Shown: piece after piece, positions 1 to 11,575 of the stretch
How positions within the stretch are numbered: the first letter of the stretch is position 1
Layout of the letters: each line of letters starts with the position of its first letter
Assembly (NCBI GenBank): GCA_005784505.1
Contig: VCAZ01000136.1
Coordinates: 131,501-195,500, forward strand
Origin: Bagarius yarrelli
Taxonomy: Eukaryota > Chordata > Actinopteri > Siluriformes > Sisoridae
Reading direction: 5' to 3'
Length of the DNA: 64,000 bases
Notes under the pieces: model-generated
The model's input: only the letters and a program-made list of their open reading frames with translations
The model's database searches: none
What the model was told of the DNA's origin: nothing
Program-made: the position numbers and the translations under genes

Positions 1-924
1 TGTATACATGATCTAGAGTTTTTTGTCCCCTAGTGAAACAGGAGACGTTTTGTTGGAATTTCGGCAGAACACATCTTAGATTGCAGTGATTGAAATCCCC
101 AGCGACGACAAAGGCTCCATCAGGATGCACTGTCTGCAGCTTGTTGATAGCAGAGCTTAGTTCTTCCATAGCTGTGCTAGCCTTTGCATCCGGGGGGACA
201 TACACTGCTATCACCACAAGACATGTGAACTCACGTGGTAAATAAAAGGGTCTGCATTTAATGATCAGGTATTCAAGATCAGCAGAGCAGTGAGAAGAAA
301 CAGTGACAGAGACAGTGCACCATGTTTTGTTTACATAAATGCATAAGCCCCCTCCTCTGTTCGTACCCGTGCTCACTGCTTCTCTATCCGCCCTGAAAAT
401 AGTGCGCCCCTCGAGTTCCAGCACGCTATTTGGGATGCCGGTGTTGAGCCAAGTTTCCGTAAAGACCATAATATTGCAGTCCGTTATCAGTCTCTGTGTG
501 AGGGTCCAGATCCTGAGTTCATCCAGTTTATTTGCCAGGGACCGAACATTGGCGAGGAAAATACTAGGAAACGATGTCCGATGTGGGTTTTGTTTCAGTT
601 TAACCCGGATTCCTCCGCGTTTTTCTCTGTTTACGGTCTCGGCGTCTGCGCCGGCGCCGGACAGTTCCGCTCGGGATAAAAGGCTCGCTGTGTTGCGGCT
701 TCCTTACGAGCTCCGGTGGTATCTGGTCAGAGTTGAAAATAAAGTCCGAAACAAAGTTTGTGCAGAGGTGACCAATATCCAAAAGTGATTGTCTGTCGTA
801 TGAAACACTCGCATGACAGAATTGCGCGAGTACGCAGGAGAATAGTGCGTAAATAAGCACAAATACGGCAAATCTGGAGAGACGCTGAGCCGCGCGATGT
901 GTACGCGCCGCCGCCGCCATCCAT
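1..924 (-). mobile_element. L2/CR1-like LINE copy A, 5' part (N-terminal ORF2 region and endonuclease)
   Basis: Read on the minus strand, 600-920 encodes the start of the LINE protein: a hydrophobic stretch (FAVFVLIYALFSCVLAQF) and then an Arg-rich run (RRRRRRRDRK). From about 560 down to 1 there are endonuclease-like segments, including an ETW-type motif near 455-470, a GGGLCIYVNKTW segment near 340, and PDGAFVVAG near 110. The same sequence occurs at about 47230-47825 (copy B), and both copies stop being similar just after CATCCATC, which marks the element's 5' end near 924. The rest of the ORF lies off the left edge. It sits inside a Sushi-like gypsy element that resumes at about 925. The L2/CR1 (Jockey superfamily) assignment is from family knowledge; the exact clade is less sure. 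Confidence 0.8.
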
Positions 925-959
925 CCAGATAAACAAACACAAAGATTTTCAGGAAGCCC

Positions 960-1900
960 TCAGCACATCATTGATCAGGGCCTGGAAGACCATGGGAGCA
1001 TTGGTGAGGCCAAACGGAACCACCAGATATTGATAATGACCGGAGGGAGTGTTAAAGGCGGTCTTCTATTCATCACCTTCTCTGATATGCACCAGGTGGT
1101 AAGAACTGCGGCGGTCCAGCTTCTTAAAAATAGTGGCTCCTTGCAGAAGTTCAAAGGCGGTGGACATAGGGGTAGCGGATAGCGGTTCTTGACCATGATG
1201 GCATTGGGTCCCCGATAATCGATACAGGGTCGCAGGGATTGGTCTTTCTTTTCTACAAAGAGAAAACCCTGCCCCGGCAGGGGAAGAAGATGGTTGAATA
1301 ATCCCCACTGCCAGCGACTCAGAGATATATTTTCCATAGCCTTGGTCTCAGGTCCAGAAAGAGATTACAGTCGACCCTGTGGTGGGGTGGTACCCGGAAG
1401 GAGCACATTGGCACAGTCCTAAGGTTGATGAGGCGGGTGAGAAACCGCTTTAGATTTGCTAAATGCTAGCCTCAGGTTAGAGTAAACTGAAGGGACCTTG
1501 GACAGATTTGGAAACTCTTCTTTGAAGGTCGGTGACACAGATTCGTGCACGGCCAAAAGAAGACAAGACGAGGCAGGACAGGCTCCAGTCCAGGATGGTG
1601 TTCCTGACCCAGTCTATGCGAGGGTTGTGGAGGGTTAACCAGGGACACCCCAGAACAATAGAAGCATGTGAGCCCCTCATGACAGGGAAGGAGAGGGTCT
1701 CTGTGTGATTGCCTGAGGTGTATTGGCGAAGTGCGGTGGAAGATGGACTCCAGACGACTGCCATTTAGAGCTTGAATGGCAAAAGGACGTTGAAGTGGTG
1801 CGATCGGTATATTAAGATTAGCAGCTGTGGTGGTGCACATCAAGTTCTGATCGGCCCCGGAATCAATGAGCGCCTTCAAGAAATGAGTGCTGTAGTCATG
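960..1900 (-). pseudogene. pol fragment (protease and reverse transcriptase) of Sushi-like copy 1
   Basis: The protease site is ALIDSGADQNLM near 1870 (DSGA type). The region down to 1475 is the remainder of the protease. RT begins around 1300 with FSLCRKERPIPATLYR or, in another frame, FVEKKDQSLRPCIDYRG. A further piece near 1080-1150 matches the family segment FTKLDLRSAYHLV-REGDE in degraded form. The catalytic YLDD box is not reached because the copy is interrupted by LINE copy A. Confidence 0.75.
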
Positions 1901-1977
1901 AACGATGTAGACATCAAAGCAAGAGCGAGATGTTGAGGTGCCGCCTAAGTCTGGACCCCCTGGTGCCCTCAACTGCA

Positions 1978-2845
1978 CTAGGGGGCCTCTCCTTTTACGG
2001 GACAGTTCTGACGGAAATGATCCAGTTGGCCACAGTAGAAACAAGCCCTTTCTCGGAGATGGTGCTGACATTCCAGAGAGATGCGAGTGCGATCCACCTG
2101 CATGGGCTCCGGGGAAGTAAAACTGCACTCCCTAGGGTCCTGGCTTCTATTACGAAGATGCAGGCATTCAAGGCGGCCAGCAAGGTCTATAAGGTCCTGC
2201 AACCGCCCAGGGTAGCTCTAATACCACCAGTTCATCCTTGATGTCCTCGTTAAGACCATTAACAAAGGCATCACATAGGGCACATTCATCCCAGCCACAC
2301 GAGGCAGCCAAGGTACAAAACTCAATGGCATAATCATAAACTGGATGTGAGCTTTGAAGAATCTGTCCAGCTGCTTGACGCCCTGTGTGGGAACGATCAA
2401 AGACATGCCGCATCTCGCTAGTGAAAGTGGCAAAGTTAGCGCAGCAGGCGGCATTGGCATCCCATAAGGCTTTGGCCCACTCCCGAGCTTTACCTGTAAG
2501 CAATGTGATGATGTAGGCCACCTTGGAGCGTTCAGTGGGAAATGCAGTGGCTTGGAGCTCGATGACCAGTGAGCACTGGGACAGGAACGAACGGCAGGTT
2601 CCTGGCTCACCATCATATGTGGGGGGGCAGGTAAATGAGGCTCAGTGGGCATGACTTGGGTGGTAGCGGGCACCTGAGCAGATGTAGGAGGTGGTATGGG
2701 GCCCTGAAGCCCCGCAATGCGGGTGGTAAGTGCCAACTGGGAGTCGGAGATGGATTGGAGGACTTGGTGTAACTGCTGAAGGTCCAAGCAGAGCACCCTG
2801 ATTTTCCACTGCAGACCGAAGCTGACGTAGTTCTGCTGGGTCCAT
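1978..2845 (-). pseudogene. gag of Sushi-like copy 1
   Basis: The product starts MDPAELRQLRSAVENQGALL at 2845, a typical start for this gypsy group. It continues in other frames with a capsid-like segment (LLTGKAREWAKALWDA near 2490) and ends in a zinc knuckle (CFYCGQLDHFRQNCP, CX2CX4HX4C, near 2030). At least three frames are needed, so the gene is broken by several small indels. Related gags gave rise to the domesticated RTL/PEG genes of mammals. Nothing here suggests domestication, because the frame is not kept. Confidence 0.8.
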
Positions 2846-2861
2846 CTTGGTTGGATTATTC

Positions 2862-3116
2862 TGTCAGGTATTAGGATGCAAGGTGACAGGAAGAACCCAC
2901 TATCAGATAGGAAAGAGAGGGCAGGTTTATTAACATACGTAAAACACCAAAAAACAGTCCAAGCTAAAACAACATTTAGAACTCCCGCTATTTAAGCTGG
3001 CGGTAATGAGCGGAAAAATCTGTTTCAGTTGCGCTTGAGGGTAAGTGAGGCGGCGAAACTAAAACTTCGGACTGCATTGCGAAAGCGCTGCCACCGTGCA
3101 CGAGCGGGACGTGACA
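2862..3116 (-). repeat. 5' LTR of Sushi-like copy 1
   Basis: The minus strand begins TGTCACGTCCCGC at 3116 and ends in CTGACA at 2862, giving a 255-bp LTR with TG...CA ends. It is followed by a short leader (AGAATAATCCAACC) and the gag ATG 17 bp later. A partial relative lies at about 7990-8125, sharing the CGCTATTTA motif, the GCGGA/AAATC segment and the GCGGC-AAACTAAAAC end. Confidence 0.7.
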
Positions 3117-3122
3117 TCATCA

Positions 3123-3730
3123 TTACACATCCTCTTTGTCACTTGAGGTGCTCGAATACTTTGCTCCATCTCCTTCCGCACCCACCTTGGTGACTCTGGT
3201 GCAGTGATTCAAATGATACCATGCAGTTTTTCCTTCCACCTGGACCGCTGTTGGGGTAGCTCTTACCACTTTGTATGCCCCCTCCCTTCTGGGCTTATTC
3301 CACTTCCGTCTGAACACTCTTAATTATACCTGGTCTGCTGGAATATTCGGGCAGGTAGTTTCTGTCTCCTCTCTGGGTTCTTTTCTCTTTTCCTGTAAAT
3401 ATATTGTTCTGTGTATTGCAGTTAGTTTCTTCATATAGGACCATCTGCAACTGCTCTAGGGGAGTACCTTTATAGGGACCTCTAAAATATGGCACAGCCA
3501 TGGGTCAACCCATAAACATTTTATGTGGGGTTACGTGCATGCTTTTGTTAGTTTGTATGCGGCAGTTCATTAGTGCAAAAGGTAAAGCATCAGCCCAGTT
3601 AAATTTAGTACTTTCACAGATCTTAAGCTTGGCTTTCAGGGTACCATTTAATCCCTTTGTGTATCAATACCTCCGCATTTCCATACCATCCCTCTTTTTG
3701 ACACATAATCTCTACTGTGTGTCAACTTAA
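3123..3730 (-). pseudogene. retroviral integrase C-terminal fragment
   Basis: The 3123-3317 piece has the SH3-like C-terminal domain signature (VFRRKWNKPRREG-type start, then a WYHLNHCTR segment). The 3295-3501 piece (FRGPYKGTPLEQLQM) precedes it. The 3500-3730 piece in the minus frame resembles the end of the integrase core (FNWADALPFALM). Stops separate the pieces. The catalytic DDE residues are not in what remains. Confidence 0.65.
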
Positions 3731-4166
3731 CATAGTATGAAAAATGTGATCTGCAGGCTGCTGATTCCTGAAACAAAAGAAACATTTTACTCATGCATTC
3801 ATATGTGTGCATTTTTTTCTGTTGGGGTCATCTAGCTGCATTAAAAGTGCATGTGTCTTTACGTTTCCTATGAATAAAACAGTTAAAGGAAATAATAAAA
3901 ATATAATAATTTTAGAACACCACATTTAATACAACGATTTATTTATTTATTAAATTTTATCTGATATTACAAGTTAAGTTTTTTTGATTTGTAGTACCAC
4001 TTTTTAAAAATGAATTCTTCTTCTCTTGTTTAACTAAGCGCGCTTTGGGCTAGTAAGCCCCTCCCTTGGGTGATGCATCTGGGAGCCTCTCGAGGGTTAA
4101 GTTAGTGTGAACATTCTAACAATTAAACACATTCCTAAAAAAGACCCAAAATTTAAAATAATAAAA

Positions 4167-5316
4167 TTAATTTTTTATTTGTTTGTTTTTATTTGTCAGC
4201 TCATCAAGCTGTAATTGAGCAAGTTTTCGCTGCAACTCTTTTTCCTGCGTCTTTAGCTTCTGCTCATTTTTCCTGTATTGTTCGACATGATAACAGAACT
4301 CCTTGTGCGGTTTGGAGTTTAAGCCTACCACATTGTCTAATTTGTACTTCACAGGAGGGGGCATGGCATTTATCACAGCCTGTCTAAATAAATTGGCCTC
4401 CTGGGGATTGCCTTCTGTTTCCTGCCTCCATAACCTCAGTAGGAAAGCAAGCTACAAGGCCCTCAAGGTCTTGAGCAGGCTATGGCACATACTGTCCCTG
4501 TGCTCCTTTAATTAAAATTGGGAATTGTGGGGCTAGTTTTTTAAGCCTCCCTGTTTCCCTTTTTACCCTCGCATACTCCCTTATTGTTGTGTAAAAACCT
4601 GCTCCTATTTCTTAGCACATCTTCTGTCTCAGACTGTACTCTGCCTGATGTCCTATTACTTCTCTCTTCTATCTCTTCCTCACTTGCCTGTATCCCTATA
4701 TCTTCCTCTTCTTTCTCTTTCCTCTCTCTCTTTCTCACTTTCATATTGCCTTCTTAATCTTTCTAAATCTGTCATTACCTCCTTGTGACAATCTAAAGGC
4801 ACACTTATCTCTTCTCCTTTCTTTCTTTCCCTAAACAATTTTTTATTCCTCTTTCTTAAACTGTACCTCTCCTTCAATATCCATCTCTCCACATATTTCT
4901 ACTGTTCTCTTTAAGTATTGGGAATTCACCTTCTCAGCACACATAGGGAGGTGGTTTATCCAGCCTCTCCCTACTGCCTATCTTTACCTCATTCCCTGAT
5001 TCTTTTAACAATTTTTTCTTCTGCTTCTTGGCTTTCCTCAAACTCTCTCGTTCTTTCTTAAACAGAGCTAACACTTCTCTCTCCTGCTCTCTTTTCCTTT
5101 CCCTTTTCGCACTTTTCCTAGTTCCTTCTTTAGTTTTATAATTTTTTTTATCAAGGTTTCCATTTCCTCACACAGCCCTACATCAAATGTCCCTTCCTTT
5201 GGCCATTTTGTCACCATGCTTTTAATTCTCTTATGCCATTTCTCAGAGATCCTAGTTATAAGGTCCTTACACAATGGATATTTCAATACTAACGTATCTA
5301 CAGGAATGGTGGCCAT
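4167..5316 (-). pseudogene. retroviral gag-like fragments
   Basis: Four minus-strand pieces lie in succession: 5068-5316, which starts with an ATG and is lysine-rich; 4680-4892; 4541-4744; and 4167-4376. The middle ones are strongly charged (runs of Glu, Arg and Lys), as in the linker and matrix regions of many fish retroviral gags. Frameshifts lie between them. The gag call rests mostly on position upstream of the integrase and on composition, so it is less certain than the integrase. Confidence 0.5.
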
Positions 5317-6520
5317 TGTCTATTTTTCCAACAATCTACAACTTGGTAACACAGCGCTTATGCACAATCTTACTGCCTTAATACCACCATAATATGCTTA
5401 TTTAAATATGACACACATACTTATATAATCGTATACCAATCCACCTTCACCAAAACACCAAACAAATATAGCCACGCTCCGGATACGTGGTACGCACGCA
5501 CAGATACACAGAGTCACTCAAACACACGCAGCCCGCAGACACTCACACACAATCACTGACACAGAGAGCTCTTATTCACAAAAGCTCTATACACTACACC
5601 TACTAAAAAATCACCTACCCTAGGGTGATCAAAGCAAAACAATCTACCTTGGTCCAGTCATCCCTAAAGGCCTGCGTAACCATACAGTGGTGCATGCATT
5701 TAACTCATAAAAAGATATAAAAATAAGTTCACTGCCGTAATACACTCCCTCAACATACAGAACAATATTCATATACAAAACTCATACCAGTCTGCATCAT
5801 GTCTGTTATTGTCCCTTAACAACAAACACAGACAAATGCAATGCTTATCTACCTTTTACAGTAATTGCATGCATTTACATCTTCTGAAAACAAAACCCTT
5901 CCAATGTTCTTTAAATTGCAGAAGTCGTGAGCGCTCCTACTACCATGTGCTATTCCCGCCGAACAACCTGAACTAAGTTTATAAGCAAAACCTTGCTTAC
6001 CACCTGTTTGTGCCGCTCGTCAAGAAAGCCCACGGCAATTAGTCATGTGTCTGCCTCTTTCCAATCATGTCGGGGTCACAAAATGTGGAAGAATTTACTC
6101 TTTCCAGAGAAGTGTGGGCTTTATTATGAGCAACAAAGCCGGGAGAGGCTACGTATCAATTATCCCTGTATCAATTTTTGAACAACCTTTTTATACATTT
6201 TCCCAACCCCTCCTATAGCACTGTTTTAAACCCCCCTCATAGTGTTTTTCTATGCATTTCACATGGCATCACCACATCTGGTTTCTATTTGGGTGGCTTA
6301 ACCTGACTAGTTTGTTACCGTATAGTGGGTATTCTCTAGAGACACATCTAACAAACACACATTTACAGTTACCATATAAGTTACCATGTTACCATATAAG
6401 GGCATTGCTATGCACCCCCCCCCCACACACACACACAGAGTACACAGTCACTATCATCCATGTATGAGTATACTTAATTAATTATGGTCTGACTCAAAAA
6501 AATATACTACACTTTCCGTA
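5317..6520. other. non-coding stretch, possibly retroviral leader and LTR
   Basis: No convincing gene. For a minus-strand provirus the 5' leader and LTR would lie here. The stretch has short CA-rich runs (5490-5570) and a C-run/CA microsatellite at 6415-6437. LTR boundaries could not be set because no second copy is in the window. Confidence 0.3.
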
Positions 6521-6529
6521 CTGAAATCT

Positions 6530-8125
6530 GGGGCATCAGCATGGTGCCAGTCAGCCTGCTTTTTACAAGCCTTGGCAGATTTGAGCAGCTGAAATCTTGC
6601 CTTCCGCCAGGTCTTCTTGCAACGATTTATAAAGGCTTTGGCAGATGGAACGTTTACTTTTTCCTCCTAGGCTGGAAACAGTGGGGGTTGGTAACCAAGA
6701 CAGCACTGAAAATGAGATAGGTGTGTGGCTGCATTGGAAACTGAGTTATGAGCATATTCAATCCAGGGGAGAAACTTGCTCCATGACTAAGGCTCCAGAG
6801 AGGCTATACATCAAAGAGTGGTTTCAAGCTTTTGATTGGTTCTCTCTTTGTCTGACCATTAGTTGGGAATGGTAACCAGAGGATAGGCTGGAAGACACAA
6901 CCACCAGTTTGCAGAACGCCTTCCAAAACTGTGAGGAAAACCCTGGTCTGACACAATATCAACAGGATACGGTAAACCTGGAAAAGAACAGCGACCATCG
7001 GGCTTGGCGAGCATTAAGTCTCTTGGCAGACTTGAGGCATTCAAGGTTGCGGTGGTCAGTCTACACCAAAAAGGAAAGTTGGGCCCCCTCTAACCAATGT
7101 CCCCACTTTTCCAGGGCGAGCTTGATGGCTAAAAGTTTACAATCTCCCAAAGGATAATTGCATTCAGGCGAAGTGAGGCGTCGTGAGAAAAATGAGCATA
7201 GATGAATCTTATTTTCCTGGGGACTTCTTTGAGACAGCGGGGGGTTGTGAGAGTGCTGAAATTTCTAATGTATCTCCTATAGATATTCACAAAGCCGAGA
7301 AATCATTGGAGAGCCTGCCGAGATGTAACCTTGGCAGGCTGCATCTCGATCTTGGATGGAGATATCCTAAAGCCCAGAAAGGATACTAAAGTCTGGTGGA
7401 ATTCACATTTTTTAGCCTTGACGTAGTCTTTGGAGCAGCTGACGAACATGGCTGATGTGCTCTTCCAAGAATCAGAAAAGATCAATATGTCAGATATACA
7501 AACACAAAAATGTTCAGGAAATCCCTCAGCACATCATTGATCAAGGCCTGGAAAACAGCTAGAGCATTGGCGAGTCCAAACGGAACAACAAGATATTAAT
7601 AATGACCAGAGGGGGTGTTAAAGGCGGTCTTCCACTCATCACCTTCTTTAACACGTCACCAGGTGGTAAGCATTGCGGAGGTCCAGCTTCGTAAAAATAG
7701 TGGCTACTTGCAGAAGTTCAAAGGCGGTGGACATGAGGGGTAACGGATAGCGATTTTTGACTGTGATGGCATTGAGTCCCCAAAAATTGATACAGGGCTG
7801 CAAGGATTGGTCTTTCTCTTCCACAAAGAAAAATCCTGCCCCTGCAGGGAAAGAAGATGGTAAAATAATCTCCGCTGCCAGCGACTCAGAGATTTATCTC
7901 TCGGCAGGTCCCTGGATCACCTTTATATGTTGGTGGGGGGGCAGGTAGGCGGGACTCAATGGGCATGACTTGGGTGTTGGCAGGCACGTGACACGGGAAT
8001 ATTAAGGCATAAACGCGCAATAATCCAACAACAATGAGCCGGAAAACCGCTATTTATGCCGATGTGATAAGCGGAGAAATCCGCTTCAGGTGCGCTTAAA
8101 GATTAGTGAAGCGGCTAAACTAAAA
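6530..8125 (-). mobile_element. Sushi-like Ty3/gypsy copy 2, internally deleted
   Basis: The minus strand carries an LTR relative at about 7990-8125, a short gag piece (7926-7985, compare 2610-2680 of copy 1), then RT from about 7910 to 7300 and an integrase region down to about 6800. RT pieces include FSDSWKSTSAM and FHQTLVSFLGFRISPSK near 7330-7480. Integrase shows VDIVSDQGFPHSFG near 6950. Most of gag and all of the protease are missing. It is clearly the same family as 925-3116 and shows the uninterrupted sequence at the LINE A insertion point (about 7500). Confidence 0.8.
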
Positions 8126-9120
8126 CACTGTATGTTTAAAACACTGTATGTTTAACACAAACAGCTTTAGGCATTGTTTATGTTAATTGCAGATTTTTTT
8201 TTTAGATCTAAATATCTACATTTTCAGGTAGAAACTAGAATTTCCGAGCATTTACTGAAAACAGAAGTTGCTGGAACTGTGATGTATGCCCTGGGTAACA
8301 GAGAAAGAAATAGGTACACTTGAGCATGTTGTTTTCACCTAAAACAAATCAGAATAAACGAAGGAAAACAGGGAGACGAGGAGGTTGCAACGGGTATTTT
8401 ATTTAAAACAAAACAGAATAAACATACATAAAACTATGAACACAAATAGTGGTTAGCATAAGCTTTAAACACAATAGCAACAGAGATACCTGAAAACACA
8501 AGGACGACAGGAACTTCAGCCATGTAACAATATCACATCTATACATCCGTAACACTCAGCAAGAAAAACACAGGAATATATATACACTAAGCCATCAATG
8601 AAAGAAATGATCAACCTCCGTAAACACTAAAGAAAGAAAAAACTAACACAGGAAGACTACACAGAAAAAGAGAAATACTTCACCACAAGGGTCTTTTACC
8701 ACAATCTCAAGAGGGAACAGTACCTAGAGACTGTGACAGGGCTACTGAAGCGCCAGCCCCCTCCTCTCCTGGAATCCGGGGTTTGGGCCACAGTTTGTAC
8801 CTGAGGTGGAAGAGGGCCATGGAGGTAGGCGGGAATCGGGGGGCTCTTAGGCATTATGACTAGACCCGAAGGGGAAGCGAGGAGCATGGCAAGACCAGAG
8901 GGGGAAGCAAAGTGGACGGTGAGGCCAGATGGGAAAGTGAGAAGCGCGGCAAAGCCAAAGAAGCAAGGAGCACACTGAGGCCAGACGAACCCAAGCAATG
9001 TCCTGGGCAGAGACAGAGACCAGATTGATGTACTGAGTGAAATCCAGGGGCGGTTCAGTTCTTGGGCAGAGTTAGGGGGTGGGGACAGAACCACGGGTCA
9101 GGGTCAGGTCCTAGTCAGGG
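8126..9120. other. unassigned repeat-like region with a degenerate tandem repeat at 8865-8985
   Basis: At 8280-8700 the sequence is A-rich with features seen in fish LTRs, but no ends are visible. From about 8865 to 8985 there is an imperfect tandem repeat of roughly 36 bp (units like AAGCGAGGAGCATGGCAAGACC), which on the minus strand reads as repeated ASPSGLA motifs in an open frame of 132 codons (8696-9094). I do not accept this frame as a gene: it is repeat-derived and has no recognisable domain. Confidence 0.35.
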
Positions 9121-9149
9121 TCAGGTCCTAGTCAGAAACATTGCTTCTT

Positions 9150-9510
9150 GAGATGGTCAAATCTTGAATATTTTTGTAAGTTAACCCTGCTTTAAACTTC
9201 TCCACAACTTTCTCCCTGACCTGTCTGGTAAGATCTTTGGTCTTTGTGATGCTGTTTGTACTCTATTACTAATTAGGTAACTTCTGAAGGCAGATTATTG
9301 CACTGGATTTTATTTAGGGGTATCAGAGCACGGGGGGCTGAATACAAATGCACTGTTTCAATTATTATTTGTTTAAAATTTTGAAAACCATATATTATTT
9401 TCGTCTCACTTCACAATTCTGTGCTACTTTGTGTTAGTCTATCACATAAAATCTTAATAACATACATTTAAGTTTGTGATTGTAAGGTGACAAAATGTTC
9501 ATAAAAAATG
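9150..9510. mobile_element. Tc1/mariner-related non-autonomous fragment
   Basis: The segment with GGTCTTTGTGATGCTGTTTG, then ACTAATTAGGTAACTTCTGA and GTGATTGTAAGGTGACAAAA matches, from memory, the transposase C-terminus and right end of a Tc1-like family common in fish. A related end lies at about 25080-25205. No transposase frame remains. Confidence 0.5.
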
Positions 9511-9514
9511 ATAT

Positions 9515-10351
9515 CTGTAGGGACTTCCAGTCAGGATTTAGATCCTATCATAGTACTGAGACTGCTCTAATTGGAGTTACAAGTAACCTGTTGCTATCAG
9601 CTGATAATGGTTGTCTCTCCTCATTAGGACTATTGGCTTAGTTCTAGGACCATTACTTTTTCCACTTTACATGTTACCCCTGGAGGATATCATTAGAAAA
9701 CATGGTGTTAGCTTTCAAAGCTATGTTGATGACACTCAGCTATATCTTTGCAGTCCAGAGAAAAACTAACTGAGTGCATAGCTGATAACACTGGATGACA
9801 AATGATTTTTTTGTTGCTGAATCCCCAAAAAAATGGGGGGTTAAGCCTCTGCCTGTAATAATCCAGATCTCTGTCTAACAGTTGACGCCTGCTCTCTCAA
9901 CCCTTCATCATTAGTTAGGAGCTTAGGTGTGCTTTTTGACAGCAATCTTTCCTTTGAAAGCCACATTTCCAGCCTTTGTAAAAATGCATTTTATCATCTT
10001 TAAAAATATACCTAAATTATGACCTATGCTCTTGAGGTCAAATGCATAAATCTTAGTTCATGGGTTTATGCCTTAAGATAAGACTATTGTAACGCTTTAC
10101 TGGGTGGTTGTTCTGCACACCTAATAAACAAGCTCCAGCTGGTCCAAAACACAGAGGCTAGAGTTCCCTACCGGTTTATCTGGTCAGAGAAGAACTGACC
10201 CCTCGACTGAGCCTGGTTTCTTCCAAGGTTTTTTTCTCCATTTTGTCACTGATGGAGTTTTGGTTTCTTGCCACTGTCGCCTCTGGTTTGCTCAGCTGGG
10301 GACTATTTTTAATAAAAAGCGCTATATAAATAAAGGTAACTTGACTTGAAG
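9515..10351 (+). mobile_element. L2/CR1-like LINE RT fragment with 3' tail
   Basis: Degraded plus-strand RT: an SGFRS-ST-TAL segment at about 9530, a YVDDTQLY-like box near 9725, and a region near 9900-10150 corresponding to the RT C-terminal part. It ends in the L2-type 3' UTR with TTTCTTGCCACTGTCGCCTC at 10266 and AAAAAGCGCTATATAAATAA at 10314. Many stops. The family is that of the better preserved element at 11.7-16.6 kb, in the opposite orientation. Confidence 0.7.
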
Positions 10352-11560
10352 CAGAGTACACGCTCAACAGCAGCTTCGCTGGTGTGAATTGGAGAATAAG
10401 TGTGATTGCCAGCTTGTCTAAAATACACAATTCCCTACTTTGTCTTCTTAATATTGAGTTCCAGGTTATTATCTGCACACCATGCTACTAGGTGCTGGAT
10501 CTCCTCCCTGTAGATTGTCTCATTGTTACCTCTGATCAGGCCTATCATCATGGTGTCATCTGCAAAATTAACAATGCTGATTTGAGGCATATACAGGTAC
10601 GCATTCATAAGTGAAAAGGGAGTTACAAGAGGGGACAATACACATCTCTGAGAAACCCGAGTGCTGATGGTGAGGTATTTAACGGTATTCAATCGAACAG
10701 ACTGTAATCTGTTTGCAAGGAAGTCCAAGGTTCAAAAGTGCAAAGATGTGTTCAGATGCCAAGCTGTTCCAGTTTTAAGGTTAGCTTAAAAGGGCTAAAT
10801 GTATTAAAATCTGAACTCAAATCGACAAATAGCATCCTGGCATAAGTGTCGGTGTTGTCCAGTTGAGTCAGGGAGAAATGAAGTATTGTGGAAATGGCAT
10901 CCTCACCTGACCTATTTGGATGATAGGCAAATCGGTAGGGGTCCAGGCTAGGTGGCAGACGACAAGGTGGTAGAGGACTTTTAAAGCACTTTGCAATGAC
11001 GGGGTGAGTGCAACGGGATGAAAGTCAGCCAGTTCTGTTGCAGTGCTTTGTCACTGGCACAATGATAGCAGACTTAAAGCATGTGCGGACAATTGTCTGT
11101 GCCAAGAACAGATTAAAGATGTCCGTGAACAGGCTCCGGCAGCTGCTCTGCGCATGCTCTGTGTACGCGGCCAGGGATGCCATCAGGACCAGCTGCCTTT
11201 CTAGCATTTACTGATTAGCGAAAACTATGATATCCTTTTGTGTAGTCACCTAATCCACACACCTATTAATGTAATCAGGGAAAGCAGTGGTGTAAGTGTT
11301 CGTGTTGGTTACTGCTTGAATCCAGGGCTACTCTAACCCACTTTGACCCATTTTCACCATCTTTGTCAGCAGGATCAAAGGTTGAGGCCTGTGCAAAAGT
11401 GCAACTGAGTCCAATTAGAGGCTCAAAAAAAGCAAAAGTGTTGATGTTGGTGACTAAATCAGTAGTGGCCTTTTCAGCCAATTCACTCCAGTTTGTATGT
11501 CTGAACTGAGGCATCAGGATGCACTGTCTGCAGTTTGTTAATAGCAGACCTATGAAAGTT
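10352..11560 (-). mobile_element. L2/CR1-like LINE copy C (RT and linker), with a small inserted patch
   Basis: Minus-strand RT pieces at 10435-10728 (QSVRLNTVKYLTIST, FADDTMMIGLIRGN, WCADNNLELN) correspond closely to copy B at 45.8-46.1 kb. The region up to 11560 matches the stretch between RT and endonuclease of copy B. The frame is broken. At 11318-11440 a segment without counterpart in copy B interrupts it and resembles the Gmr1 gag at 17.2 kb. Confidence 0.75.
11318..11440 (+). repeat. Gmr1 gag-derived patch inside LINE copy C
   Basis: The run from GAATCCAGGGCTACTCTAAC to about 11428 is closely similar to 17212-17324, including CCATTTTCACCATCTTTGTC and AGTCCAATT-GAGGCTCAA. On both sides the host LINE sequence appears as a near-duplicate (GTGTTCGTGTTGGTTAC before, GTGTTGATGTTGGTGAC after). 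Confidence 0.7.
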
Positions 11561-11575
11561 CCTATTAAGAGCAAG

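Larger units (their letters stand above)
925..3116 (-). mobile_element. Sushi-like Ty3/gypsy retrotransposon copy 1 (LTR, gag, protease, part of RT)
   Basis: On the minus strand the order is LTR (3116-2862), gag from an ATG at 2845, a CCHC zinc knuckle near 2030, a protease-like segment near 1870 and reverse transcriptase from about 1340 to 960. This is the usual gag-PR-RT order of Ty3/gypsy elements. The RT fragment shows FVEKKD, LRPCIDYRG and YPLPL. Frames are broken many times, so it is a dead copy. The RT is cut at about 925 by LINE copy A. A second copy at 6.5-8.1 kb runs through the same point without the LINE. The right end touches an endogenous retrovirus remnant at 3117. Confidence 0.85.
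3117..5316 (-). mobile_element. endogenous retrovirus remnant (gag and integrase C-terminal part, pol mostly deleted)
   Basis: The minus strand holds gag-like pieces from 5316 to 4167 and integrase pieces from about 3730 to 3123. Protease, RT and most of pol are missing between them (3740-4160 shows no recognisable coding), and no env is seen. It is old and non-functional. The left end meets the Sushi-like LTR at 3116/3117, which suggests that the gypsy element landed in the provirus. The viral genus cannot be fixed from these fragments. Confidence 0.65.

Noticed and set aside
339..788. Plus-strand open frame of 149 codons
   Set aside because: Antisense shadow of the minus-strand LINE copy A.
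8696..9094. Minus-strand open frame with ASPSGL repeats
   Set aside because: Arises from a degenerate tandem repeat; no domain, no neighbouring gene parts.
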